Source: Patagioenas fasciata
Lineage: Eukaryota > Chordata > Aves > Columbiformes > Columbidae
DNA: 64,000 bases
Reading direction: 5' to 3'
Assembly: GCF_037038585.1 (NCBI RefSeq)
Contig: NC_092520.1
Span: 121,304,001 to 121,368,000 of the forward strand
Below, in pieces: positions 54,001-64,000 of this stretch (its first letter is position 1; every line of letters begins with the position of its first letter). The translations under genes and the position numbers were made by a program. The notes under the pieces were generated by a model. That model worked only from the letters and a program-made list of their open reading frames with translations, made no database searches and had not been told where the DNA came from.

Positions 54001-55000
54001 ATACAATATAATATCCCACATATTGTGTTATATAATTAGAATCAAACTGACAAACTACTTTTTAGGGAATGGTCGGAATTTCCTATTTTTGCTTGCTCCC
54101 AGGAAGACAAACTGCAAGAATGGAGAAATGGAGAAGTGAACTCCTCCATGATCATTTACTTTTTTTTTTTTTAAGAAATACTTTTCTGGTTTAATACTAA
54201 ATAAAATAGTCTGAAGTAACATCTTAATCTTCTCACAGAGTTTTGTGATATAAATGGTTAGCTATAATATCTAGTTGAAGAAAAAGAACCCATATCATCT
54301 GGCTTGAAGCAAGAATATACTTTAGATAGTGTGGTAATCTCTTGAGATGGAACTCAGACTGATTTATAGATTAAAAACAAAAACAAAAACCAAACCAAAC
54401 AAAAAACAACAGCAACAACACCCTACCCACACACACAAACCACCACCACCAACAACAACAAAATTAACCAGGAGAAAAGAATACATTCAGTTTAGGAGTC
54501 CAGATATTTCAATATTTAGTAAGGTCTGGATGTGTGTCCATTCCTGCACCAAGACTATTTTATTAAGTCAAAAAGCAGTTTGACTTAGCTTTTCCTTTTT
54601 TCAAAATGCACAGGAGAGGAAAGTTTAGTTCTCGTTTTGTTTTAAATAGTAGCAGTGAACTGGAAGAAAATGAGCTTGTTCACCTCTACATTATCAACAG
54701 CACTTGTAGCAGACTGCACCCTGAATGAACATCTGAATAGTTACAATAGCTTTCTGTGAGTAGATCCAATCAAAAAAAAAGAAGGTATGAGAACATCAGA
54801 GCATCAAGATCCTACAGTTTAAAATAGAAGCATTCATGTCTCTCTCAGTTAAAAAAGGCAATAAAATTAAGGCTTTGCTTGTATCCTATAATGGAGAAGA
54901 CATGAATCAATAAATTCATACCTGAAAAGGCAAAACTTCCACAGTTGTGTTTAGAAGTATGTCTCCTGGATGTTCTGGATTGCCACTGTGAAACAAGTAC
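51018..55000 (-). CDS. MGAT4A: MGAT4A, N-acetylglucosaminyltransferase IVa, last four coding exons (partial)
   Basis: Golgi type II membrane enzyme that adds GlcNAc in beta-1,4 linkage to the alpha-1,3-mannose arm of N-glycans. Only the C-terminal part is in the window. Coding exons on the minus strand: 55000-54922, 52679-52613, 51333-51221 and 51044-51018 (stop TGA 51020-51018). Introns are GT..AG and phases join. They give the last 94 residues: [13 protein letters not shown].., then [40 protein letters not shown], and the end [17 protein letters not shown]. This is most of the C-terminal lectin-like domain that binds GlcNAc in the GnT-IV enzymes; the catalytic domain lies beyond the right edge. 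Compared with the mammalian protein as I recall it, the start of the second exon (NEELVL) and the last residues (IPN) differ, while the rest is nearly unchanged. The gene converges on UNC50, the human order. Confidence 0.95.
52241..52468 (-). mobile_element. CR1 LINE 3' fragment, minus orientation, in an MGAT4A intron
   Basis: On the plus strand it begins AGAATCACAGAATAGTTTGG, continues GGAAGGGACCTTCAAAGATC, then GCCTGGCCTGGAATGTCTCC, and ends near CTTCCTCGTGGCTAGTCTGA, the reverse complement of a CR1 3' end. The copy is 5'-truncated and sits in the intron between the exons at 52613-52679 and 51221-51333, in the same sense as the gene. It belongs to a different subfamily from the copies at 29857 and 55550. 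Confidence 0.92.
53345..53499. repeat. G/T-rich tract in an MGAT4A intron
   Basis: About 155 bases nearly free of A and C on the plus strand (GGTTTGGGG, TTGTTGTTGGG, GGTTGGTTAGG words). Transcribed as A/C-rich RNA in MGAT4A. Opposed by the A/C-rich tract at 54373-54469 in the same intron. Confidence 0.75.
54373..54469. repeat. A/C-rich tract in an MGAT4A intron
   Basis: Almost only A and C on the plus strand (AAAACAAAAACC, CACCACCACCAACAACAAC). It can pair imperfectly with the G/T tracts on both sides, 53345-53499 and 57555-57690. It lies ~450 bp from the exon at 54922-55000. Confidence 0.75.
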
Positions 55001-55549
55001 CTATAAAAGAAAAGGGAAAAATAAAACAATCTACACACATCAGTCAGAATCGCTGAGTTACTATCTTACATGTTAATAGTCACCTGACAGATGTTACAAT
55101 GACAAACAAAACTTTTACACTGGACCTATATCAGCTGGCAATAAGAAATGAAAGATGGTTTCACATAGTACAGTAATTTAAAGGGCTAATGTTTTGTACG
55201 TTTTAAAGAGTAGCTGGGCAAGATTTTACTTAGAAACGTGGTTTCCATAACCTGGTCTTGACAGATTGCGTTATACAAAGTGACAGGTGCTGCAGTCATT
55301 GCCTGGCATGTTCTGGTGTCACCTCCAGAAGACCAAGCCCTGCCTCCCCTCAGCCTCTCCCCATCTCTACCCACCACACAGCTCCCCCTCCTTGTGCCCA
55401 CAGGCTGAACGCTGCAGATCCATTCAGAAACACTTCTGGGAACCTGCCCAAGTCAACATTTTGCCAGGCCATTTTTCCCCAAGACCATCTCTCCACTCTG
55501 GTTCATTGCGAAGTCTCATTAATGACTGTGCCAGGAATTTTTTGGCGAA

Positions 55550-55970
55550 GGGTTTGGAGAGGAAGTTGTATGAGGAGCAGCTGAAGTCACTTGGTTTGTT
55601 CAGCCTGGAGAAGAGGAGACTGAGGGGAGACCTCATGGGGCTACAGCTTCCTCACAAGGGGAGGAGGAGGCATAGGCACTGATCTCTTCTCTCTGGTGAC
55701 CAGTGACAGAATCCAGGGGAATGGCAGGAAGATGTGCCAGGGGAGGTTTAGGTTGGACATTAGGAAAAGGTTCTTCCCCCAGAGGGTGATGGAGCACTGG
55801 AACAGGCTCCCCAGGGAGGTGTCACGGCCCCAAGCCTGACAGTGTTCAAGAAGAGACTGGACAACACCCTCAGACACATGGTGTGAACTGTGGGGTTGTC
55901 ATATGCACGGACAGGAGCTGGACTCGGCGATCCTTGTGGGTCCCTTCAGTCCTACGATTCTGTGATTCAA
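55550..55970 (+). mobile_element. CR1 LINE 3' fragment, plus orientation (antisense to MGAT4A)
   Basis: Reads along the CR1 3' region: GAGGAGCAGCTGAAGTCACT, TTCAGCCTGGAGAAGAGGAG, GGGGAGGTTTAGGTTGGACA, AACAGGCTCCCCAGGGAGG, GGACTCGGCGATCCTTGTGG, and ends CTACGATTCTGTGATTC. It is 5'-truncated with an intact 3' terminus. It shares its CAACACCCTCAGACACATGG stretch with the fragment at 40853-41012, so both are of one subfamily. Confidence 0.93.
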
Positions 55971-57554
55971 TATCCACAGCCTTAGTGTTCCCTGAATTCA
56001 AGCTTCTATTTCAAACACTGTTTCATTTTGTTTTAAACAAAAGCACATTTCAGATATGTATATATAAAAGGAAAGGCCTCCTTTTTATACCTGTGCAAAG
56101 TCCACATTACATTCATCCAGTTGTGCATTTAATGAATTTTTAGTATGTTTAACACTATATCAAAACCATTTCTACATGTAACAAACAGTGAAGTGTAAGT
56201 GTTCAAATTCTAGCTTTTCACTCTCAAACAGCTTTTGCAGTACTACTACGCATGTGTAGATAATGTTACAAAAGACACAGTTTAATTCCCTGTCTTTATA
56301 TATAACACAAACTTCATATTCTTTTGAACACATATTAGGTAAACAGGTAAGAATACTTTTTACCACTAGGTGGTATCAATGCTTGAAAAAATTTTCATTA
56401 CTTACTATTTTTTTCTAGTGGACCACAGAGTTTATTCATATTACTGTCAAAAACTACATAGATACTACACCTACTCAGATGCCACTTTTAACAAGCCTAT
56501 TTTATTTTTAATACATTTAAATGAATATGTAAAAGTCTATCAACACATTTCAAACCTTTCTTCAATTGGAACTTAGAGAAATTAACAGTAAGCACCATCT
56601 TCGCCATTAAATACATCACAGGGACAAAATTAGTTCAGAAATTATCACTTGATTAAAATTACAAACATTAGCTCAATTTGCAATTTATTAAGACATAATT
56701 GGAGATGTAAATTCCAGTCTGTCTTTATCCAATATGTCTGAAACCAGGTAAGTACTTGCCATTAATCCATACTCTCTAGCTACAAGACAAGTAGAAGAAA
56801 ACAGAGCTCTCTGACTCTTAGAAATGTCTGTGATCCCAAAATGATAGAATTGAAAAAAATACACACACATATATGTAACAGTTCTTCTATCAAGGCTCAG
56901 GAAAAAGTAAAAGCACAGTGTGATATAAGAAAGCTACACTGATTTCTATTGAACTGGTTTAAGCAGAACTGCACAGATTGAACGGCAAAACAAACCTGCA
57001 TTCAGTGAGCTTCAGCACGGTGTGTTCTTCAAGAAAAGTAATTTCCCCACTGTAGTTCAATGTAAAGGTTAGTCAACTCTAAAGTACACAAGATACCTAA
57101 AACATCTACAGTTCTTCCAGGGAAAATCTTGTGACTTTTTCTAAACATTAGTGACAACCAAAAAACCCCAAAGACTTAATTGTCCTTTCTAGGAAGACGC
57201 CTTTATTGTATGTTTCAATAATAAGCACAACAAAACTCTTGGCAATATACTAAAAGTATATTCTGCTGCCTTCCAACCTAGCAGATCTAACTTGCCACCC
57301 TTTAGTCTGTCAAATATCCTAATAGTTATTGGGATTTTTCCCCTTGAAAACCCTGAAAATTCTACGGAGACTTATTTTAAAATATATACGTGATCAAATA
57401 CTCATGTCTAAGGTGCTGCCATCAAACACTCCAACCAAACCACAGCCACGCTGCTTTTCCTTAGTGCTTTCTAGTCCAAAATCTTATTGCCGAGAAGACA
57501 GACCTAAAAAGCCACAAAGAAAGTCCATGATCTTTGATCACTGAGCAATAATGG

Positions 57555-57690
57555 GTTTGGGATGTTTGGATGGTGTTTTTTTGGTGGGTGGGCAGGGGGA
57601 AGTGGTGGTGCTGGGTTGTTTTTTTTTGTTTTGTGGAATTTTCTTTTTTTTTGGGGGGGGGAGCAGGGGGGAAGTATTTATTTATTTGGA
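57555..57690. repeat. G/T-rich tract with G-runs in the MGAT4A intron
   Basis: G/T-rich on the plus strand, with a run of nine or ten G around 57652-57661 followed by another G6 run. The MGAT4A RNA would be A/C-rich here. The G-runs could form a quadruplex in the non-transcript strand. Confidence 0.75.
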
Positions 57691-58980
57691 GCTTGTTTAT
57701 TGGTTTGATTTTTAAAACAACCTTGCAACCATACAGCTACAGCCAACCATTTCTCCTACTGAGCCATCAACTTTTGAAATCCAAGTGTGGTTTCCTCCCC
57801 TCAGCTACATTAGGGCAACACACACAAAAGTTGGCACAATGCCAAAACAATTTACAGAAGTAATTAATAAAATATGATTTCCATGTAATCAAACCTGCTT
57901 TTTTAATATGTTTTCCATAACTGTCTACCCACGTACACACACACATATAACATACGTTTATGTCACATCTTAGTTAAAATTGCTCAGAAAGGAAGCGATG
58001 TTTTTATATCCGAGCCTTGCTTGAACACTTGAAAGATAACACCTACTTAGAAATAGTTTCACCGATTAAAAACAGAGGTATGAATATACATACACAGTTT
58101 GCATCTGTGATTAATCTTTTGCTTAGAAATAAAATTCACAAATTAAAAGTATCTTTGAAATAAAATTTAATTTACAAATAAACAGATATTCTACAGGTTC
58201 TTTAAAGAAGTGTCATTAGCTGTTCTTTTGTGAAACTTGCCTCCCTGACACACTGAGAAGCCACGAGCTTTCAAGGTTTACAGACTATGAAAGGTTTTTC
58301 TGAATACAGGCACTGAAAGACCTGGAAGTAGTTGTGCTTTTGGCTACGTTCTTCTGACATCTGTCCTAGGATTTACAGGTGACTGTTCCTGTAAACACTG
58401 AAAACATCTTTTTACTTCCTAGTTAGCTGGCATTTGTCTTCAGATGGAATCACTAAGATATTCCTGTCTATCTGTTGGCAAAACACAACACCTTCTGAAA
58501 CATTTTTTTCAAAATCAAAATTCTGAAAGCTGTAGACATCTAAATGCACTAATCCCAAACAAGTACAAATTCACTTTAAGTTAAAAATGACTACTATTAC
58601 CTTACGGAATATTACTTTATAGCTTTTTTTAAATGAAAAAGTATAAACATGGACACATATGGACATTCTTGATGGAAGACATCAGAAAAGTGACTAACAG
58701 CTGGTAACTGAAATGCTAATGTATCTGAACCTTAGAGAAACTTTTACTCTAGCAGAGTCTTTTGGAAGTCACAGGTCAAAGATAACAACAAGCTACTGTA
58801 GATATTCAAGAACATAGACATCCTCCCTTCCACCAGAAGTTACAAAGTGGAGGAACTAACTTGCATACGTTCTTGCATTACATAACCTCAGTGTAGTATG
58901 ACAATAATAGAGGTTGTTATACACTAACACCTCAAGGGGCAGAAAAAATTATACAAAATTTCAAGAGCACTGAAGGTTTA

Positions 58981-59072
58981 AGAAAAAAAATAAACAAAAC
59001 AACAACAAACACACAAAAAACACAACAACAAAACAAACCCAAATAACCAAAACCAACAAACAACAAACAAAA
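58981..59072. repeat. A/C-rich tract in the MGAT4A intron
   Basis: Built from AACAACAAAC and ACACAAAAAAC words on the plus strand. It lies 1.3 kb right of the G/T tract at 57555-57690, in opposite composition. Confidence 0.75.
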
Positions 59073-59196
59073 TGGAGTAAAGTCAAATTTGCAAAGACAA
59101 CTTCCATTTTCATATTCAGTAACTTGAGTATTTACCCAAATTGAGGGTCTGACTTTTGCCACAGAGCTAAATACACCTAAAAAATCAAGCTAACTG

Positions 59197-59220
59197 GAGT
59201 GGGGGGGGTGGGGGGAGGGA
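59197..59220 (+). repeat. G-run cluster in the MGAT4A intron
   Basis: Three closely spaced runs (G8, G6, G3) on the plus strand with a flanking GG. It is a weak quadruplex candidate on the strand opposite the MGAT4A transcript. Confidence 0.6.
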
Positions 59221-61110
59221 ATAAAAGCTGAAAAGAATATTCATACACATCCTAATACACAAAGAGAGGGGAGGGCAGAAGCACAATTATCATACTGACA
59301 AAAGGTATCATTAGCTTGCCAATGCAGTTCGCTATTACTGTTCTTTAAAGCCTACACTCAGATTCAGAAATACCCCAGCAGTGAGCGCCTGGGAAGCTTC
59401 TCATCTTTTGTAACATCCCCCCTCAAGATATGTATAAATTAATATAAATATTACTAATCTGCACTGTTAGCTTTAATATTCTTCTTTGAATAGCTTATCT
59501 TTTTCATCTTCCAGCACTAATCCATCATCTGTACTTTCAAAAAATAAAACAACCCAAAACACCCAACTATTTGCAACTCTTTACCCTCCTCCTATATTGC
59601 TTATGAAAGAAATGTATCTTCTTTCTCTCACATCAAAGCATATTTAGGCCCAGAAAACTGTTATTCTATTACCTAATATGTTTTCTCTTAGGCATTAAAA
59701 AAAATCTGTCTTACTGCCTGTTATATTTTATTTAAATAAATAGAGGTGCCAACATTTTTAATATACCTAGAAAGGGTGATTCTATGCATCTTCTATTTCA
59801 TTGAGCAATTAAAAATTAGAACAAAACACAATCACTTCCAGTGAATTATGGCACCTTCATAAAAGAAAATAATACACAAAAACTCTTTAAAAAGCGCCAT
59901 TCACATCTGCTGACAATATATTTGGGTTTTGTTTTGAAGGAAAAAAAGACTTCTCTCACTTGATGCTGAACACAAATATTCTAAGAATCTATTTATGAAT
60001 GCAGCCCTTTGTGCACTGTAAACATCAGGAATCAAATCCTTTTCTCTACATAGCCTCCTTACATCTCTTTTTAGCAATCTGATATATTTTAGTATATCTC
60101 ATTTTCAGAAAAGGAAGAGAGGTAGGAAGGCGGAGAACAAATGTTTCCTCCCATGTTTGAGCAAATTATCCATAGCAACATGCAGCATAACAGTTTTTAT
60201 TTCTGCACAACATGAATTTCTATGAAAACAATATTCAGTCAGCAAATTTCTGAGTTTCTACAGATGCCGTCATCCACTGCAAAAGTCATTATTCACCAAT
60301 TTTATCCAGTATTTTTGATCACTGGATGCAAATGTGATAAAAGCAAACTAATCTACATCCTCTCTGTCATTTTCCCAGAATCCTCATTAGGAAACGTTAT
60401 TTTACTGTCACTGAAAAGAGGTATTAACCCTGCATTATTGCCTTGTGCAGAATACAAATGGAAGATGAATGCTTTCTTTTCCCTCTCTCAAGCTCTATTT
60501 CTTTTATCTTTTATGCCTCTTACCCACTCTTTTGCAAAAACTGCTTATACTTCCAAAAAAAGCTGAATTCCTCAAGTACTCACAATAGGTAAGCAATCTA
60601 ATGAGAGCTTTTCTATCTTGTTACAGACCCTAATTTGAGGAAGAACAAAAGAAAACACCAACACCCCATGCAAAATTCCTGGTAAGATTTCACTTCCTCT
60701 GTCAAAACCAGCCAGTCTAACTGTCCACACATAAAGTGGGGTGCATGGTTGAGAACTGTGAGGGATGAAGCCCCTCTGAAGAGGTGATAGGGCGATTTTG
60801 GGGAGTGGTCTTTTTTTATCCAACATACACCTAAGAACTTAATTTTCTCACACCATTTTAAAAGTCACTCTAAATCTTTTGATAAGGTTACCTATACTAT
60901 TTCTTAACTTCCTTCAACTGAGCAATATATGTAGAAGGCATTTAGCTGGGCAAGAAAATCTTGTAATTCCCAGGTCTTCTCCTGCCGTCTGTTTCCCAGT
61001 GAGGACAAGGATATCACCTTTCAAAACCTGCACTGTGCTCTCTGGAGCACACACACATCAACTGCAACAGAAAAGGGTTTGGCATTAAATTCATTTTAAC
61101 TGGTTTAATT

Positions 61111-61480
61111 TTTAGTTTTGGATGCGGTTTGGCCATTTGGGTGTTTTGTGGGGTTTTTGGTTTGTTCGGGTTTTGTCGCCGTGTTTGTTTTTTAAGGGAC
61201 GGGCTGTTCTCTGTCCTGAAATCTTTGCTCTTTAAAGAACTTACTTGCTTTTCTACCATATCAATCTCAGTTAAGTGGCCCTTTTGTTCTTTCGCAAGGT
61301 TACTTCTGCTGAATTTTTAATCCAGGGGCATGTAGAAAGGCTTTGGCTTTTGGTTTTGTTTTGTGTTTTTGTTTGTTTGTTTTGTTGTTGTGGTTGGTTG
61401 GGGTTCTTTACTTGTGTTTTGTTGTTCTTGTTATTGTTGTTGTTATTTGGTTGTTGTGTTGGTTGGTTGTGGGGGTTTTT
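61111..61480. repeat. Two G/T-rich tracts in the MGAT4A intron
   Basis: Two G/T-rich blocks, 61111-61193 and 61341-61480, are separated by ~150 bases of normal composition. Words such as TTGTTGTTG and GGTTGGTTG dominate. Low complexity; no coding signal. Confidence 0.75.
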
Positions 61481-63159
61481 TAATATATGTGCATGCACAT
61501 AAACACTTTCCCCCCCAGCTTAATTCTCCAGAAGCACAAATAACTCCATTCAGTTTTCTTAAACATAGGCATTTGCCACCATTTCTGGCTGGCAAGGTGC
61601 AATTATGACATCTCAGAGACTCAAACCCTTCTATAAAGCAGGTGCAGTATTTCAGGGTCTCAAGTGCCATCAGACATCTACGGTTTAGGCAACAGCATTA
61701 AGCCTCCAAGATTTCTGACTTAGATCTGTAAACCCAGGAACACTGCCAAAGACACAAATCTTGAATATTAGTGCCATTAAGGAGGAAGCAGCACGTACTT
61801 GGCTCAGGAAGCTCTTTTCTTCTGTCTCTGATCCACATTTCGTTCCCCCCCACCACCTTTTCGCATGAATCTCTTGCTTCACTGTGATGGGCAGAGTTCC
61901 ACGCCCGAAGCAAACAGCATCAGAGGCTGGGAGCCTGCCTGCCAAATCCCTGCTGTCAGTGCATCCATTTGAGGATGTTCTTCTCATTAGCACAGAAGCT
62001 TATGTAAACACAAAACCCAAAGACCTCACATTTTCTTTTTTACATACACTGAAACTAATATCCCACCTGAAATATACTGACAAACACCAAAACATTAAAA
62101 AAAAAAAAATTCAAAGATTTCCAGAAATTTCCTATCAACTGACACCACCATTAAAGCTTCAGAAAATGAAGGTTAAACTTTAATAACCTATATTATATGT
62201 TCAGAATCAGAACAAAGATTATTTCTAAATCATACACTGTGTGTGCATGTATTACTTCAGCTGAAACTGCCCAAGAAAGGTTGAATGTATTGCATTCTAC
62301 TGAAGGAGAGTTTCTACGCTGAGCAGTGATTATGATCAAAGAACAGCTAATACATCAGTCACATTACAGTTATATTATTCTAAAAGTTCCACTTCGCTGC
62401 CAGTTTTGGAAAGCTGTTAGAAAGTCTTTTTTTTTCCTTTGTAAACCATTTGATTTTGTACCTCTGGGCTCACAGGAGGAATTGCATTCCATAGGATGGA
62501 TAATTAACTAGAATTTAGATACACACATGACCAGCTGCTGTGATACTTTTTTTTGGTAACTTCATTCTACTTAAAAAAACCACATAAATTTCTTTTAAGT
62601 TTTCACTGCTAGAGAACCTGTTTTAAAAGCTATGTTTGTTTTCCTTTATGAAGTGGCAGTAATAACAGGCAAGCAACTGTCAATTTTATGCAAGTATTTT
62701 TCAGTACTGTCACAATAATTTCAAAGTAGACAAAGTAATGTACACATGTAGTTACCAGAAGCCCATCAACATATTCTTCATACTCAATACATTGATATTC
62801 TAGCTCAAACAGTCAAATGTATTTTTCTTGCATGAGTGGGAATTCTATGTTGTGAGAAGATGCCACAGGAAATATATGCAAGGTTAACACCACCACATAT
62901 TCCCTGTGATTCCAGGGTCAACAACATGGAAAATTAGATGATTAGTCTCAAATACTGCACATCCAATATCTATATCAACATCAGAAAACAAAGAAATCAA
63001 TGTATTCTACAAGCTGTTTTATCCAATTATTAAGATTTCAGTTTAAAGCTGAAATTCCAGACTGCAAGTTCTACTTCATAAATCACTTTATTAATAATCA
63101 ATGTCACATTATGATGACTACCCAACTACAGTGGAACTATAGCATTAAAAGTAGTGCTA

Positions 63160-63216
63160 GAGGGGGAAGGAAAAAACAAAATACCACCAACAAACACATA
63201 CACCACCAAAGACAAA
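63160..63216. repeat. A/C-rich tract in the MGAT4A intron
   Basis: Short A/C-rich block (ACCACCAACAAACACATACACC). Simple sequence only. Confidence 0.6.
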
Positions 63217-64000
63217 CTGCTAATTCTTTTGAAAATATTCAAAGTAACACTACCAAGCAGTTATTTATATACAAGAAAAGATGAGTCTCATATTTTAAAA
63301 ACCACAAAAAATCTAAAGCAAATTTAGATACATATACAGCCATAGGTTACGCACTGCCAAGGGCTTCCTCAGTGTAATTAGTGCACATGTCCTTGGAGAA
63401 CAATATCTGATTTGTGCCAATCACATCTATGGCAGGACTCCAAAACTCAGGCAGTCAAAAGAGATTGTTATGACGATGACAGACACCAGCATCACTTACA
63501 TGCTGCAGTGGAATGTCTTTCTGGGATCTGCTTTGTTTTTAAACCAGGATTACATTTGAAATTTACTACCTCTGTTCAAGATTCACTACTCCTGCACCAA
63601 TATTTCAGAGCTTCCTATATACAAAAAATCCTCAAGCAAAGTCTAAAGTCAAAAGCTCTTTGCAATAAGCTGCTACGGTACAATATTGCTCACTGACTCC
63701 TCTGAAGAAAGAGTAACTAGTGAAGAAGTATCTTGAATCTGTTATTTGTAGTCAGAAAAATGAATTTACATTCAGAACTAACATTAAAGTAGTAATGATG
63801 TATGCTTCATAAAGAAACTTTGAAACTTGTAAATATAACTGTCAGTTTTAACAACTGTGTGCTTTGAACAACAGTGTACATATCAATAATACCAAACAGG
63901 TACATTTCAATAATTACATAAGAACCTAAGGGAAAAGAAATTCAGTATTTCTTATCTTTACAATATATGCTGTTTTGAGCATTTAGAAAACAGCCCATGC

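Larger units (their letters stand above)
55001..64000 (-). other. MGAT4A: Intron of MGAT4A, running past the right edge
   Basis: The exon at 54922-55000 starts with the acceptor TCTTTTATAG. No exon encoding the preceding GnT-IV sequence (such as EDFFWAIT or DYILFKFDKP) was found to its right, so the intron is at least 9 kb. It holds a CR1 copy and several simple-sequence tracts; nothing else was recognised. Confidence 0.6.

Noticed and set aside
56996-57050. Minus-strand segment with an AG before and a GT after it (TGGGGAAATTACT.. to ..GAATGCAG)
   Set aside because: Its translation (GEITFLEEHTVLKLTEC) does not match the GnT-IV sequence expected before YLFHSGN.
1-64000. Retroviral LTRs, DNA transposons, tRNA/rRNA genes, CRISPR-like arrays
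   Set aside because: Looked for terminal repeats, primer-binding-like sites, tRNA boxes and regularly spaced repeats; found none I could support by eye.

Overview
The window looks like nuclear DNA from a bird (sauropsid). It is AT-rich and non-coding for most of its length, has spliced genes with GT..AG introns, carries several 3'-truncated-style CR1 LINE copies ending in ATTCTRTG-type repeats, and has two CpG islands. Three protein-coding genes could be read exon by exon: COA5 (minus strand, complete CDS), UNC50 (plus strand, complete CDS) and the last four coding exons of MGAT4A (minus strand, gene continues past the right edge). COA5-UNC50-MGAT4A in head-to-head then tail-to-tail order is the arrangement I know from human chromosome 2q11.2, so this is an old conserved block. 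The species cannot be named from the sequence alone.

Layout. 1-28980: gene-poor, AT-rich sequence in which I recognise no exon; its notable feature is a perfect 168-bp duplicated segment (18468-18635 and 21248-21415), with the left copy framed by 27-bp direct repeats. 28985-29570: a CpG island with GC boxes and plausible splice donors on both strands, most likely the promoter of a gene whose body I cannot identify. 29857-30250: a CR1 3' end. About 31580-32425: a much older, decayed CR1-like stretch. 32430-37130: AT-rich, no gene seen. 37364-40171: COA5. 40172-40413: shared promoter. 40300-45485: UNC50, with a CR1 fragment in intron 1. 45486-51017: 3' UTR/intergenic space between two convergent genes. 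51018-55000: MGAT4A terminal coding exons. 55001-64000: intron of MGAT4A, with a CR1 copy and several G/T-rich and A/C-rich tracts.

Function. COA5 is a small twin-CX9C protein needed for cytochrome c oxidase assembly; UNC50 is a five-pass Golgi membrane protein; MGAT4A makes a beta-1,4-GlcNAc branch on N-glycans in the Golgi. COA5 and UNC50 share a CpG-rich bidirectional promoter with ETS-like and YY1-like motifs, the housekeeping pattern. UNC50 and MGAT4A converge tail to tail.

I found no prokaryote-style system, CRISPR array, tRNA, rRNA, retroviral element or novel multi-gene system. The most unusual structures are the templated-looking insertion at 18.4 kb, the orphan CpG-island promoter at 29.4 kb, and opposed A/C and G/T tracts flanking one MGAT4A exon.
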